Part shown: positions 18,177-28,213 of the stretch, one piece after another
How positions within the stretch are numbered: the first letter of the stretch is position 1
Layout of the letters: the number at the start of each line of letters is the position of its first letter
Origin: Nitrosospira sp. Nsp14
Lineage (GTDB): Bacteria; Pseudomonadota; Gammaproteobacteria; Burkholderiales; Nitrosomonadaceae
NCBI RefSeq assembly: GCF_900113575.1
Contig: NZ_FOPV01000013.1
Span: forward strand, 1 to 64,000
Length of the DNA stretch: 64,000 bases
Reading direction: 5' to 3'
The notes under the pieces: generated by a model
Databases searched by the model: none
Told to the model about the DNA's origin: nothing
What the model saw: the letters and a program-made list of their open reading frames with translations, nothing else
Position numbers and translations under genes: made by a program

Positions 18177-19298
18177 TTACTTCAGTTGCTCGTACAGCAG
18201 CTTCAATATCCGGCTTCCGTTGCCCGATTTCTCGGGTTCGCCATCCTTGTTCAGCACCTTGACCTCGGTGCTGTCACCGGCTTCACTGAGCAGTATGCGG
18301 TACTGGTCCGGTTTGTCGGACCCTTCCTCCCGCCAAAAAGCGAGCTTGGAGAACAAACCGACGCCGACAACACCGCTGTCCACGTCCGGGTCGATGTAGC
18401 GCACGTAATAGATACCCTGCGAACGGTTGCGGTCTTCCACGGTAAACCCAGTCCGGTCGAGCGCCAGTCCCACGCGGCGCCATGAGCGGTCGAATGCCTC
18501 GTTTACGGTGAGCACGCCACCCTTCTCTACGAGGCGGGCGCGCTCCTGGGCTGAGCCGGTGCTTGCCACGGCTGATCTGGCGCGCTCCTCTCCGACGCCG
18601 AAACGCATCATAAGGCGGGAGAGCATCTCGGCTTCGAGGTCGGGATCGGGCTTGCGCGGCTGCCACACAGTGCGCACGTTGCCCTCCATTACCTCATCCA
18701 TGCCGCGGTGGCTGATGTAGATTTCCGTCGTGCCGCCCTCCCCACGCTCCAGGCGGGTGCGGAACTTGTCGCGCTCGGAAGTCGAATACATGGAATCGAG
18801 AAGTTTCCCCAGGGTGTTGCGGATAATGTCCTCGGGAATCTTGGCGCGGTTTTCCGCCCAGTCGGTCTCCATCACGCCAGCCTCGGGCAATTCTATCTTG
18901 ATGAGGAAACCCAGTTCATGCCAGAACTCTTTCACCACCGGCCAAATCTCCTCCGGTTCGCCCTTTACCACCAGCCAGCGCTGCGTGCCCGCGCGCTCCA
19001 TGCGTACCCCACCCTCTTCCAGTGAAGGCAGGATGGCAGCCCCGGCCGGGTTCGGCGTCTTGTTGCGCTCTGCATTATAGGCGGAGAACGTTGCGCTTCC
19101 GCTCGGGCTGATATCCGGAACGATAAAACGTTCGTCCGATCCTGGTGACGTCAAATCCGGCGGGATTTCCAGCGGAGGGAGTTTTCCGGCCGATTTATAA
19201 TTCATCTTCTTGCCTTCCGGCAACAGGCTAGAGAGAGCGTTACACCCTGTTGCCGCCACCACCGTCAAGCATAGTGCAGCCGCTATATGCCATCTCAT
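18177..19298 (-). CDS. bamC: outer membrane assembly lipoprotein BamC
   Basis: A 373-residue lipoprotein (NlpB/DapX family). Lipobox VAATGC with the lipidated Cys at residue 19. An extended N-terminal segment (LPPLEIPPDLTSPGSDERFIVPD) is the part that binds BamD in E. coli; two helix-grip domains follow (about 105-215 and 260-370), with the GIYYVRYIDPD motif in the second. It belongs to the BAM complex that folds outer-membrane proteins. It lies 38 bp downstream of dapA, the same order as in E. coli and many proteobacteria. Confidence 0.9.
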   Translation of the reverse strand: MRWHIAAALCLTVVAATGCNALSSLLPEGKKMNYKSAGKLPPLEIPPDLTSPGSDERFIVPDISPSGSATFSAYNAERNKTPNPAGAAILPSLEEGGVRMERAGTQRWLVVKGEPEEIWPVVKEFWHELGFLIKIELPEAGVMETDWAENRAKIPEDIIRNTLGKLLDSMYSTSERDKFRTRLERGEGGTTEIYISHRGMDEVMEGNVRTVWQPRKPDPDLEAEMLSRLMMRFGVGEERARSAVASTGSAQERARLVEKGGVLTVNEAFDRSWRRVGLALDRTGFTVEDRNRSQGIYYVRYIDPDVDSGVVGVGLFSKLAFWREEGSDKPDQYRILLSEAGDSTEVKVLNKDGEPEKSGNGSRILKLLYEQLK

Positions 19299-19337
19299 GT
19301 GTAGTGCTTTATCCTTTTGTCATGCAGCATTGAATTG

Positions 19338-20246
19338 CTAAACCGGCCAGCCGCTGAGGTGTTTTACTTCCGCATCGCGCATCGCTTCCAGTACCGTATG
19401 GTGGTGTTTATCCAATAGCTGCGTCAGGGGCAGGCGCAAGCCGGGCCCGATCAAGCCCATTTGCGACACCGCCCACTTTACCGGAATGGGATTCGCTTCG
19501 ACGAACAAATCCTGATGCAGACTCATCAGTTTTTCATTCAAAGCCCGCCCCGCAAGAAAATCGCCTGCGAATGAGGCCAGGCACATCTGGTGCATCATTC
19601 TCGGCGCCACATTGGCCGTAACCGATATTACGCCATGGCACCCCAGCAGCAGTAGCGCCAGGCCGCTCGCGTCATCCCCGCTATAAACGGCAAAGCCCTG
19701 CGGCGCACGGCTCAGTAGCTCGAAACCGCGCCCCATGTCGCCGGTCGCATCCTTGATGCCGACAATATTGGGAATCTCGGCCAGCCGCAGCACCGTTTCA
19801 TTGGCGATATCGGCCACCGTCCTGCCAGGCACGTTGTATAGAATCTGGGGAATATCGACGGCTTCAGCCACCGCGCGGAAATGCTGGTACAAGCCTTCCT
19901 GCGTCGGCTTGTTGTAGTAAGGGACCACCGAGAGGCTTGCGTCCGCGCCGGCATCCCGGGCGAAAATCGAGAGATCGATCGCCTCCCGGGTGGAATTCGC
20001 GCCTGTGCCCGCGATGACCGGAATGCGCCCGGCGGCACGCTCCACCGCGGTCCGGATGAGCAGGCTGTGCTCGTCGAAATCCACTGTCGGAGACTCGCCG
20101 GTCGTGCCTACCACCACGATGCCGTCGGTCCCCTCTGTCACGTGATAGTCGATCAGGGCGCTGAAACGCTCCAGATCCAGTTCGCCATTATCATGCATGG
20201 GCGTGACGATGGCGACCAGACTACCTTTTATTGCAACACTATTCAT
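19338..20246 (-). CDS. dapA: 4-hydroxy-tetrahydrodipicolinate synthase
   Basis: A 302-residue TIM-barrel aldolase that condenses pyruvate with aspartate semialdehyde in lysine and diaminopimelate synthesis. The start at 20246 ([17 protein letters not shown]) is chosen because the family begins there; the frame stays open 67 codons further upstream without family similarity. Catalytic residues: Schiff-base Lys165 in GIKDATGD, Tyr137 in LYNVPGRT, Tyr-containing VVPYYNKP at 108-114, and the GTTGESPT substrate loop at 47-54. It is co-transcribed with bamC. Confidence 0.95.
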   Translation of the reverse strand: MNSVAIKGSLVAIVTPMHDNGELDLERFSALIDYHVTEGTDGIVVVGTTGESPTVDFDEHSLLIRTAVERAAGRIPVIAGTGANSTREAIDLSIFARDAGADASLSVVPYYNKPTQEGLYQHFRAVAEAVDIPQILYNVPGRTVADIANETVLRLAEIPNIVGIKDATGDMGRGFELLSRAPQGFAVYSGDDASGLALLLLGCHGVISVTANVAPRMMHQMCLASFAGDFLAGRALNEKLMSLHQDLFVEANPIPVKWAVSQMGLIGPGLRLPLTQLLDKHHHTVLEAMRDAEVKHLSGWPV

Positions 20247-20705
20247 GACGTGTCCGTCCCGTGAAAAGGGGTATTTTACCTGAATCTCGCCTCCGTCAAG
20301 AATATTCCCTAACGAGCCGGGACGTACGAAGGCACCTTCTGGCGAGGCCGCCACCCGCAAAACTTTCAGCGGAAGGGTCCGGGTATGAGCCTCGGACCGG
20401 ACCTGCATGAGACAATGCCAATGGTATCGCGTTCCCAAAGCCTTCATCCCTAGGCCTTCATTTTCCTCCGGGATATGATTCAGCAGTCGGACCGCTGAGC
20501 GGATTCCGGCAATTGGTCCTTGACGTCCAGCGCGGCTTGAGGTAGCTCCTTCATCATTCCTGATCCACGAATCGTATCAATCGTATCTGTGCAACGGCTC
20601 CGCGAGAGGGTGCTAAGATTAAGAATCACCACCTCTGGATGTGATACCAGAAAATGAGACAGGAAAGAGCGGTATTAATCTCTAAAATTTTGGAGGCCAG
20701 CGTCG
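20247..20705. other. divergent promoter region
   Basis: Between dapA and the mla operon. No gene is convincing; both promoters must lie here. Confidence 0.4.
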
Positions 20706-21863
20706 ATGAGCACGCCGGCTGATTCAAAGCTTCTGGCATGGGACGAGACCAGCGGGCAGCGAACCCTGACCGTTCGCGGTGACTGGACGCTCGACAATTA
20801 TGTCGCACTGGGGGAGCAGATCGCCTGCTTGCGTCCCGAAGTAGGGGATTCCACCGCGGCGCAGGGTAACATCGACCTGACCGGTTTAGGGGCGCTTGAC
20901 ACCTCGGGCGCCTCACGGCTGTATGAACTGCTCGGCGGTGAGCTCGTCGGAAAAGTTTCCACTTCCGGTTCCGGGCTGAGCGCGGAACGCCGCGCATTAT
21001 TGCAAACCGTGGCCAAAGCGATGGAAGCTGCCGAACAACCTGCGCGCAGACGCGCCCGAGGAGCGCTCATCGAACTGTTTGGCCGGGCCGGGCTGGCGCT
21101 GGAAGCCTTTTGGCGGGAACTACACACCCTGCTTGGATTCGTCGGTTTCACGCTTGAAGCTCTAGGCCAAAGCCTGTTTCGCCCAAGGCGCTGGCGGCTG
21201 ACCTCCGTGGTCGCGCAAATCGAGACCACGGGGCTCGATGCCGTGCCCATCATTTGCCTGCTCAATTTTCTGGTGGGCGCAGTGATTGTTTTCCTCGGCG
21301 CGACGGTGCTGGCCGAATTCGGCGCCACCATCTATACCGTCAACCTCGTGACTTTCGCGTTCCTGCGCGAACTTGCCGTCCTGCTCACGGCCATTCTCAT
21401 GGCCGGACGCACTGCAAGCACATTTACGGCCGAGCTCGGGTCAATGAAGATCAACGAAGAGATCGACGCCATGGAGGTACTCGGCCTGAGTCCGGTCAAT
21501 CTGCTGGTGTTGCCCCGGGTACTGGCACTGCTCGTATCCTTGCCGATCCTTACCTTTCTGGCGATGATTGCCGGGATACTGGGAGGAGCGCTGGTGTGCG
21601 CGTTGCAGCTCAATATATCTCCAGCGATGTTTGTCAGCATTTTTCATGATCAAATCGAGCTGCGGCATTTTTTCGTGGGGATGTCCAAGGCGCCGGTGTT
21701 CGCCTTCGTCATCGCGGTGATCGGCTGCCTGGAAGGCATGAAAGTGAGCGGCAGCGCATTATCGGTTGGCCGGCACACGACTGCCAGCGTCGTGCATTCG
21801 ATTTTTGTCGTCATTCTTCTCGATTCGGTGGCGGCGCTATTTTTCATGGAAATGGGATGGTAA
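20706..21863 (+). CDS. mlaE: STAS-MlaE lipid ABC transporter permease
   Basis: A 385-residue fusion. Residues 10-85 are a STAS domain (QRTLTVRGDWTLDNYVALGEQ ... IDLTGLGALDTSGASRLYELL), residues 130-385 the MlaE permease (PIICLLNFLVGAVIVFLGATVLAEFGA, then ELAVLLTAILMAGRTASTFTAELGSMKINEEIDAMEVLG). In E. coli the STAS protein MlaB is separate and binds MlaF; here it appears fused to the permease, as in many betaproteobacteria. The complex moves phospholipids between the inner and outer membranes. First gene of a four-gene operon. Confidence 0.9.
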   Translation: MSTPADSKLLAWDETSGQRTLTVRGDWTLDNYVALGEQIACLRPEVGDSTAAQGNIDLTGLGALDTSGASRLYELLGGELVGKVSTSGSGLSAERRALLQTVAKAMEAAEQPARRRARGALIELFGRAGLALEAFWRELHTLLGFVGFTLEALGQSLFRPRRWRLTSVVAQIETTGLDAVPIICLLNFLVGAVIVFLGATVLAEFGATIYTVNLVTFAFLRELAVLLTAILMAGRTASTFTAELGSMKINEEIDAMEVLGLSPVNLLVLPRVLALLVSLPILTFLAMIAGILGGALVCALQLNISPAMFVSIFHDQIELRHFFVGMSKAPVFAFVIAVIGCLEGMKVSGSALSVGRHTTASVVHSIFVVILLDSVAALFFMEMGW

Positions 21864-22780
21864 ACAACCAGGCAGGAGTGGCGGATAACGCGGCGGAGAT
21901 TGTGGCCGGGCGCTCCGCAGCCGACGGTAGCGAGGCCCGGCGCGGGCCAGCCCAGGGCGAGACGCACCGACAGCATGGCAAGGAAGAGGAAGTGGTTATA
22001 GAGGTCCGGGATCTGACAAACCGTTTTGCCCGGCAGGTGGTGCATCACAAGCTGAATCTTGATGTCTACCGCGGCGAGGTCCTGGGCGTGATCGGCGGTT
22101 CCGGGGCCGGGAAATCGGTGCTGCTGCGCTCCATCGTGGGATTGGAAACCCCTGCCTCAGGTCGTGTGCGCGTGCTCGGGCAGGATTTTTCGAGCCTGGC
22201 GCCTGAACGCCGGTCTGCCCTGGAACGCCGGTTTGGCGTACTGTTTCAGAGTGGAGCGCTTTTTTCATCGTTGACAGTGGTGGAGAATATCGCCGTCCCC
22301 CTGATCGAAAATGTCGGCCTCGACCGGCCAGAGGCGGAACATCTGGCGGAAGTCAAGCTTGCGCTGGCCGGCCTTCCCGCCAGTGCGGGGGCAAAATATC
22401 CGGCGGCCTTGTCCGGGGGGATGGTGAAACGAGCCGCGCTGGCGCGGGCGCTTGCCCTCGATCCTGACATACTCTTCCTGGATGAGCCCACGGCCGGGCT
22501 GGACCCCATCAGTGCCGCCGAATTCGATCAACTCATCCTGACCCTGCGCGATGCGCTCGGTTTCACCGTTTTTCTGGTGACGCATGACCTGGATACGCTA
22601 TACGCCATCTGCGACCGCGTCGCCGTGCTGTCAGATAAGCGCGTCCTGGCAGCCGACAAGCTCGATGTCGTCCAGGCGATTAACGACCCCTGGGTGCAGG
22701 CATATTTTCACGGACCTCGCGGGCGTGCAGCTAGACAGGCAAGTCAGGCCAGCCGACAGCAGACCACGGAGACCCATTGA
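21857..22780 (+). CDS. mlaF: lipid ABC transporter ATPase (MlaF-like)
   Basis: A 307-residue ATPase. Walker A GGSGAGKS (80-87), ABC signature LSGGMVKR (185-192), Walker B DILFLDEPTAGLDP (from 204) and the H-loop THD (H243). The first 45 residues are a low-complexity extension; an internal start could be used. The ATG overlaps the TGGTAA end of mlaE, so translation is coupled. It powers the Mla-type complex at the inner face of the membrane. Confidence 0.9.
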   Translation: MVNNQAGVADNAAEIVAGRSAADGSEARRGPAQGETHRQHGKEEEVVIEVRDLTNRFARQVVHHKLNLDVYRGEVLGVIGGSGAGKSVLLRSIVGLETPASGRVRVLGQDFSSLAPERRSALERRFGVLFQSGALFSSLTVVENIAVPLIENVGLDRPEAEHLAEVKLALAGLPASAGAKYPAALSGGMVKRAALARALALDPDILFLDEPTAGLDPISAAEFDQLILTLRDALGFTVFLVTHDLDTLYAICDRVAVLSDKRVLAADKLDVVQAINDPWVQAYFHGPRGRAARQASQASRQQTTETH

Positions 22781-23718
22781 TGGAACCACGTGCACACCAT
22801 GTGTTGATCGGCTCGCTCACAATCCTGGCGGTGGCCGTGGCACTGCTCTTCGCGTTTTGGCTGGGCAAGGGGCCCAGCGCGGCCCAGCAGCGCTACTACA
22901 CCGTGATCTTCAATGAAACAGTCAGGGGCTTGTCCGTTGGCAGCGGGGTCCAATACAACGGGATAAAGGTCGGCGAAGTGACAGCGCTTGAGCTTGACCC
23001 GCGTGATCCGCGAAAAGTACTTGCGCGGGTGCGGGTGGACGGCAATGTCCCGATCAAGCAAGACATCGAGGCGCGGCTGACGCTGACAGGCATCACCGGC
23101 ACCTCTGTGATCGAATTCAGCGCCGGATCGCCGGAAAGCCCTGACCTCGTCGCGAAGGATGACGGAGACCCGGTCATTGTCGCCTCTCAGTCACCCATTA
23201 CCAAGCTGTTGGAGGACGCCGAGAGCACTTTCTCCGATCTAAGGGAGATTATCCTGCACGTCAAACAGGTCCTATCTCCGGATACTGTTCAAAATCTGCG
23301 CCAAACAGTTGCGCACCTGGAAAAGGCTTCAGGCGCGATCGCAAGCCAGGATGACAATATCAAGGTTCTGGGGCGTGAATTGGTCGCCGCCAGCAGGCAG
23401 GCCAACGCGGTATTGCAGCAGGCATCGGGCGTCATGGATGATGCGCAAGAACTTATCAACAACGAGGGTAAAAATGCCTTAAGGAGTGCAGACCGGGCCA
23501 TGGCTTCCCTGGAGAAAAGCGCAGATGCAATCGATCAGATCCTGGTAGAAAACCGAACGGCGCTAGCTGGGGGCATTCGCGGCCTCAACGAGCTTGGCCC
23601 CACCTTGCAGGAACTCCGCGATACGCTCGTCTCGATCAGAAGACTAACCCTCCGGCTGGAGGATGATCCCGCCGAATACCTGACGGGCCGTCAAAAAATA
23701 GAGGAGATCGAACCATGA
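22780..23718 (+). CDS. mlaD: MCE-domain lipid-binding protein (MlaD-like)
   Basis: A 312-residue periplasmic protein with one N-terminal membrane anchor (residues 10-30) and an MCE domain (about 40-120: TVIFNETVRGLSVGSGVQYNGIKVGEVTALELD). A long helical tail (150-300) could form the tunnel or needle seen in larger MCE proteins. The ATG at 22780 overlaps the TGA of mlaF (TGATG). Length is above E. coli MlaD (183), closer to the PqiB/YebT-style or plant TGD2-like group. Confidence 0.9.
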   Translation: MEPRAHHVLIGSLTILAVAVALLFAFWLGKGPSAAQQRYYTVIFNETVRGLSVGSGVQYNGIKVGEVTALELDPRDPRKVLARVRVDGNVPIKQDIEARLTLTGITGTSVIEFSAGSPESPDLVAKDDGDPVIVASQSPITKLLEDAESTFSDLREIILHVKQVLSPDTVQNLRQTVAHLEKASGAIASQDDNIKVLGRELVAASRQANAVLQQASGVMDDAQELINNEGKNALRSADRAMASLEKSADAIDQILVENRTALAGGIRGLNELGPTLQELRDTLVSIRRLTLRLEDDPAEYLTGRQKIEEIEP

Positions 23719-24401
23719 TGAACTGGATGCCTCAACGCTGTTGGAGGCGGGTGGGACTAGTCGCGGCACTGGTTCTTCTGTCTTCGTGCTCGATCCTGCC
23801 CAAGAAAACTGTCGAGGTATATCAGCTTCCTCCTTCATCAATTACGATCGCGACCGCACCGGATCGGCTGCCGTTAACGCTGCATATTGCCAAAGCGGAC
23901 AGCAGCCGCGTCACCGATAGCCAGCGCGTCGTGATACTGAATAAGGACAATCACGTGAGCGCCTACAAGAGCGTCCGCTGGAGCGACCCGCCCCCAGTCC
24001 TGCTGCGCAACCAGATCGCAAGCGCCTTTCGCGCCGATGGCAGGCTCAGCCTGGTGAGCGACTATAATCCCACTCTGGCGAGAGACCTCGAGCTCAGTGG
24101 CGATCTCGGCGCTTTTCATGTCGAATACGCCGACGGCAAGCCCGTCGTAGTGATCCGGTTTTATGCCGTTCTCGCGCACCCGGGGCTCAAACGCAGCATC
24201 TCCGCGCGTGGCTTTGAGTCCCGGCAGCCGGTGAAAGGCAAGGGAATGCCTGAAGTCGTCGCCGCATTCGGCAAAGGCGCCGATGATGTTGCAAGGGAAA
24301 TTATCGAGTGGACGATCCAGCACGGCAGTGCCATTCAAGCAGGTGAGAATGAGATGCCAGCGTCTGCCGGAAGAATGAATCCGCCAGCCGAAAAGCCCTG
24401 A
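23715..24401 (+). CDS. ABC-type transport auxiliary lipoprotein (PqiC-like)
   Basis: A 228-residue lipoprotein. Lipobox LLSSC, with Cys25 as the lipidated residue. The body matches the PqiC/YmbA (ABC_trans_aux) family: VEVYQLPPSS, LTLHIAKADSSRVTDSQRVVI and WSDPPPVLLRNQIASAF. It is probably the outer-membrane receiver of the MCE system, as PqiC is for PqiAB. Its ATG overlaps the end of mlaD (ATGA). Last gene of the operon. Confidence 0.85.
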   Translation: MMNWMPQRCWRRVGLVAALVLLSSCSILPKKTVEVYQLPPSSITIATAPDRLPLTLHIAKADSSRVTDSQRVVILNKDNHVSAYKSVRWSDPPPVLLRNQIASAFRADGRLSLVSDYNPTLARDLELSGDLGAFHVEYADGKPVVVIRFYAVLAHPGLKRSISARGFESRQPVKGKGMPEVVAAFGKGADDVAREIIEWTIQHGSAIQAGENEMPASAGRMNPPAEKP

Positions 24402-24483
24402 TTCGCACCCCGGTCAATCATATCGTTGCGCGACGAGAACGTCCTTCGATCTTAAATAATTCCCTCAAACATAAATCCCGGAA

Positions 24484-24972
24484 ATGAACGCACGCCTATT
24501 GCACAGAAAGTTGAGTAAACCCATAACACCGATGCTGGCAATGATCATTTTTTTTTCGGTAAGCGTAAGCGCAACCTCGGCAGACCCTCCAATGCTAGGA
24601 AATGCGAAGCGCATTTCCGGCAAATGGGTTGGACATTATGAATGCTTTGATGGAAAAACCGGAGTTACCTTGATCCTTACGGGCCACAAGAGTGGACATG
24701 TAGAGGGGAGCTTTTCATTTTACCCAATGTCATCAAGTGCCGACATGGCTACAGGCCGTTTCGTTCTCGTTGGTTCCTATTATTATGACGGCTCCTTGAT
24801 TCTGGATAGCGGTGCATGGATAGAAAAACCCGAGGGGCATCAAACGATCAGCCTGAGGGGAAAAGTCAATTCTTCATTTGATTCGTTCACAGGAACCGTA
24901 CCCGAGTGCTTTAATGCCCAATTCAACTTGGAAAAAATGCAACATTTACATTACGACAGGACGCTTGATTAA
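24484..24972 (+). CDS. exported hypothetical protein
   Basis: A 162-residue protein with a signal-peptide-like N-terminus (hydrophobic core LAMIIFFSVSVSA, cleavage near SADPP). The rest is beta-rich (GKWVGHYECFDGKTGVTLILTGHKSGHVEGSF ... GRFVLVGSYYYDGSLILDSG), with two conserved-looking Cys (ECF and ECF near the end). It looks like a small periplasmic beta barrel or sandwich. I do not recognise the family. Confidence 0.6.
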   Translation: MNARLLHRKLSKPITPMLAMIIFFSVSVSATSADPPMLGNAKRISGKWVGHYECFDGKTGVTLILTGHKSGHVEGSFSFYPMSSSADMATGRFVLVGSYYYDGSLILDSGAWIEKPEGHQTISLRGKVNSSFDSFTGTVPECFNAQFNLEKMQHLHYDRTLD

Positions 24973-25023
24973 CAAATCGAAGAAAGTGAATTTCTGAATG
25001 AAGCGCTCCGATCTGTACATTCG

Positions 25024-25113
25024 GAGCCGAGTCGTTATGCAGGCTCAAATCGGCCACCGCCCGCTTCAACTTGCTGTTCTCCTCTTCCAGCTGCCGCAGC
25101 CGTCTATATTCTG
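25024..25113 (-). pseudogene. IS3-family transposase OrfA fragment
   Basis: The minus strand reads EYRRLRQLEEENSKLKRAVADLSL, the leucine-zipper region of IS3-family OrfA. Only about 30 codons remain, and both ends are lost. It marks an old insertion just upstream of the sigma-factor cluster. Confidence 0.75.
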
Positions 25114-25226
25114 AAGGCCAGTTGATGTGATGTCTGCCAGACCACCCAGGAACCCCGCACGGCTCCTCGGTCGCGCGACATGGGGAGGCTTGTTATTTAA
25201 AACTTGCAAAACTTAGGGGGGCGCGG

Positions 25227-26519
25227 ATGGACGACCCTAAACGTTCAACGGGGGAGATCCAGTCCATCCCCGTTGAGGCCGGTGGGACCAGCGGGCGTGT
25301 GCGTGAGCAGTTGGAGGCAATCTACCGGGCCGAGTCCCGTCGCGTGTTTGCGACGCTGGTCCGCCTTCTAGGCGACTTCGACCTCGCCGAGGAGGCGCTG
25401 CACGACTCCTTTCGCGCCGCGCTTGAGCAATGGCCGCACGAGGGCGTGCCGGCCAATCCGCGTGCCTGGCTCGTATCCACTGGCCGCTTCAAGGCGGTCG
25501 ACACCTTGCGGCGGCGCGCGCGTTTCAACCTGGTGGAAGACTTCGATGATCGCCCTGATCCGGCGAGCGAGGACGTGCCGGACCAGGACAGCGTCGAGGA
25601 CGACCGCCTGCGGCTGATCTTCACCTGCTGCCACCCCGCCCTGTCGCCCGAGGCCCAGGTTGCGCTGACGCTGCGCGAGGTATGCGGCCTCACCACTGAG
25701 GAGATTGCCCGTGCCTTCCTCATTGCGGCGCCCGCGCTCGCGCAGCGCATCGTGCGTGCCAAGGCCAAAATCCGCGACGCCCGCATCCCCTATGAAGTGC
25801 CCGCGCCTGCGGCGCTGCCAGCCCGGCTCGACAGCGTACTGCGCGTGATATACCTCGTTTTCAACGAAGGCTACTTGGCATCCGCCGGCGATTTATTGAC
25901 ACGGGCCGACCTGTCGGGCGAGGCGATCCGGCTCGGCCGCCTGCTTGCTGAATTGATCCCTGAATCCGAGTCGATCGGGTTGCTGGCGCTGATGCTGCTT
26001 CAAGAGTCGCGGCGGACGGCGCGTACCACCCCGGCAGGCGATCTCGTGCTGCTCGACGAGCAGGATCGGTCGCAATGGAAGCATGAGTTGATTGCTGAAG
26101 GCTCGGCACTGGTCGAACGCGCGCTCGGCTCGGGGCGCGTGGGCCCCTACGCGCTGCAGGCAGCGATCGCCGCGGTTCATGCCGAGGCACCGAATGCCGC
26201 GGCAACCGATTGGGCGCAGATCGTCGGCCTCTACGATGTCTTGCTGCGGCTCGATCCGTCTCCTGTGATCGAGCTGAACCGTGCCGTGGCAGTCGCCATG
26301 CTCGACGGTTCCGCTGCGGGACTGGCGGCGGTCGACAATATCCTCGCGCGCGGGGAACTCGCTGACTACCATCTGGCGCACGCCGCCCGGGCTGATCTGT
26401 GCCGGCGCCTGAGAATGGTCGGCGAGGCACGGGCAGCCTACCGGCGGGCGCTTGAACTGACTCGACAGGCGCCTGAGCGCCGGTTCCTTGAGCGGCGACT
26501 CGCTGAATTGCCTGAGTAA
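25227..26519 (+). CDS. ECF42-like sigma factor with C-terminal helical domain
   Basis: A 430-residue sigma factor. Region 2 at about 28-95 ([39 protein letters not shown]), region 4 at 120-180 ([27 protein letters not shown]). A long C-terminal TPR-like helical domain (200-430, DUF6596) follows, which marks the ECF42 type. The family has no anti-sigma factor; the C-terminal domain controls activity. ECF42 genes typically sit beside DGPF/YCII proteins, exactly as seen here with three of them downstream. Confidence 0.85.
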   Translation: MDDPKRSTGEIQSIPVEAGGTSGRVREQLEAIYRAESRRVFATLVRLLGDFDLAEEALHDSFRAALEQWPHEGVPANPRAWLVSTGRFKAVDTLRRRARFNLVEDFDDRPDPASEDVPDQDSVEDDRLRLIFTCCHPALSPEAQVALTLREVCGLTTEEIARAFLIAAPALAQRIVRAKAKIRDARIPYEVPAPAALPARLDSVLRVIYLVFNEGYLASAGDLLTRADLSGEAIRLGRLLAELIPESESIGLLALMLLQESRRTARTTPAGDLVLLDEQDRSQWKHELIAEGSALVERALGSGRVGPYALQAAIAAVHAEAPNAAATDWAQIVGLYDVLLRLDPSPVIELNRAVAVAMLDGSAAGLAAVDNILARGELADYHLAHAARADLCRRLRMVGEARAAYRRALELTRQAPERRFLERRLAELPE

Positions 26520-26689
26520 TATCGCCTAGTGATATCGCGTCGCGATGTTGTGGAGTGATGCGCGAAATAATGTCGCCGCGCAGTAATGTCGAATTCGCAG
26601 TTCGCCGTTCGACCAGGAATAAGTACACCCCACCTAAACAAACATGCAAACACGCAAACACGCAAACACGACAGAGAAGGAGGAAGGCA

Positions 26690-27055
26690 ATGAAATACTT
26701 GTGTCTCGTCTATCTTGACGAAGGTCGCCTTGACGAACTGCCCGATGAAGACTGCGTCGCCTACGACTCGGCGATCCGGACGAGCGGCCACTGCCTCGCC
26801 TCGGAGGCACTGGAGTCAGTCCGCACGGCGACGACCGTGCGCATGCGCGACGGCAAGGTGTCGGTCACCGATGGGCCCTTCGCCGAAACCAAGGAACAGC
26901 TTGCCGGCTTCTACATGATCGAGGCCAGGAATCTCGATGAAGCGATCGCGCTCGCGGCAGAGATACCGCCTGCCCGCGTCGGTAGCATCGAGGTGCGGCC
27001 GATCCGGCCGATCCGCGAGACTGTCGCCGCAGCCAATGCGGTCCCGCACGCGTAG
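26690..27055 (+). CDS. YCII-related (DGPF) protein 1
   Basis: A 121-residue protein. ATG at 26690 follows GAAGGAGGAAGG. It carries the core VTDGPFAETKEQLAGFYMIEARNLDEAI of the DGPF/YCII family, a small dimeric ferredoxin-like fold of unknown reaction. It is an expected partner of the ECF42 sigma factor upstream. A short ACACGCAA tandem repeat (26646-26670) lies in the leader. Confidence 0.85.
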   Translation: MKYLCLVYLDEGRLDELPDEDCVAYDSAIRTSGHCLASEALESVRTATTVRMRDGKVSVTDGPFAETKEQLAGFYMIEARNLDEAIALAAEIPPARVGSIEVRPIRPIRETVAAANAVPHA

Positions 27056-27137
27056 CCAGGGAACCGCTGAGCGGCGCTGTTATCAGGCCGCCAATATCGG
27101 CCCCATTTACCGTCCGCCATTCACGAGGAGAAACAGC

Positions 27138-27527
27138 ATGAAATACCTGTGCCTGATCTGTGCCGAGAAGGTGATGGAGCAAATGCCCCCCGCCGATGCG
27201 GACAAGCACTTCGAGGAGTACCGCGAGTTTACCGACAGCATACGGCGTAGCGGCCACCTTATCGGCTGCAACCGGCTGTTGCCGCCTGATGCCGCAAGTA
27301 CGGTACGGGTCCGTAACGGCAGGGTCTCGGTCACGGATGGACCGTTCGCCGAGACCAAGGAACAATTCGGTGGCTACTATCTTATCGAGGCCAGGGACCT
27401 GAACGAAGCAATCCAGGTCGCATCGCGGATTCCGGGTGCGAAACGCGGTTGCGTCGAGGTGCGGCCTGTCGCGGAGGATCCCCCGACTCTGCGTGCGCTT
27501 GGAGCTGACGGGCCGGAATTTGCATGA
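27138..27527 (+). CDS. YCII-related (DGPF) protein 2
   Basis: A 129-residue paralogue of the preceding gene, with MKYLCLICAEKVMEQMPPAD at the start and VTDGPFAETKEQFGGYYLIEARDL. CACGAGGAG precedes the ATG. The 82-bp gap between the two carries a stretch resembling the end of the 16.4-kb MITE-like element. Confidence 0.85.
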   Translation: MKYLCLICAEKVMEQMPPADADKHFEEYREFTDSIRRSGHLIGCNRLLPPDAASTVRVRNGRVSVTDGPFAETKEQFGGYYLIEARDLNEAIQVASRIPGAKRGCVEVRPVAEDPPTLRALGADGPEFA

Positions 27528-27759
27528 TGACGTGGGTGCCGATGTCGATTTCGCGGTCTGTCATTCGACTATTGGATGCAATCAACTGTCTCACCGCTCA
27601 AAGTCACCCACTCAAAGGAACTCGCGTCATGAACACTGCACCCATACGTGCAAGTATTGAAGTCACGACCCCGCTCAAGGCTGGACGAGCGGACACGTTC
27701 GGTTCGAATCAAGAAACAATCCTTAACTATCAAACTTCACCCCGACCAAGGAGAGCACC

Positions 27760-28212
27760 ATGCGTATTGACCCTTATCTCATGTTCAACGGCCAGTGTGA
27801 GGCCGCCTTCAAGTTCTATCAGCAGTGCCTCGGCGGCACTATCAAAGCGATGTTAAAGTTCTCTGATGCGCCAAAGGGCGAGGAAGGCGAGGACGCCGCC
27901 AGCGGATGTGGACCCCTCCTCCCCGGATCGGAAAACCTCATCATGCATGCTTGCCTATCGTTCAACGACCAGATTCTGATGGCATTGGATACGCCCCCGA
28001 ACTATCCTTACGAGGGCATCAAGGGTTGCTCGGTTTCGCTGAACGTCGATTCGATTGGCGAAGCCGAACGCGTCTTCGCCGCGCTTTCCGAAAATGGCAC
28101 AGTGCAGGCGCCGCTCGACAAGACCTTCTGGGCTGCCCGCTTCGGCATGTTCACAGACCAATTCGGCGTGCCCTGGATGATCAACTGCGAGGCCGGCAAG
28201 GAGGGTAAGTGA
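27760..28212 (+). CDS. PhnB-like VOC family protein
   Basis: A 150-residue protein of the PhnB/3-demethylubiquinone-methyltransferase-like VOC group: MRIDPYLMFNGQCEAAFKFYQQCLGG at the start and WAARFGMFTDQFGVPWMINCE at the end. AAGGAGAG precedes the ATG. The function of these proteins is not known; they accompany ECF sigma/YCII clusters. The gap at 27528-27759 has a small frame (MNTAPIRASIEVTTPL) that I do not trust. Confidence 0.85.
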   Translation: MRIDPYLMFNGQCEAAFKFYQQCLGGTIKAMLKFSDAPKGEEGEDAASGCGPLLPGSENLIMHACLSFNDQILMALDTPPNYPYEGIKGCSVSLNVDSIGEAERVFAALSENGTVQAPLDKTFWAARFGMFTDQFGVPWMINCEAGKEGK

Positions 28213-28213
28213 C

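Noticed and set aside
27700-27720. GGTTCGAATC, like a tRNA T-arm
   Set aside because: No acceptor or anticodon stem can be built around it.
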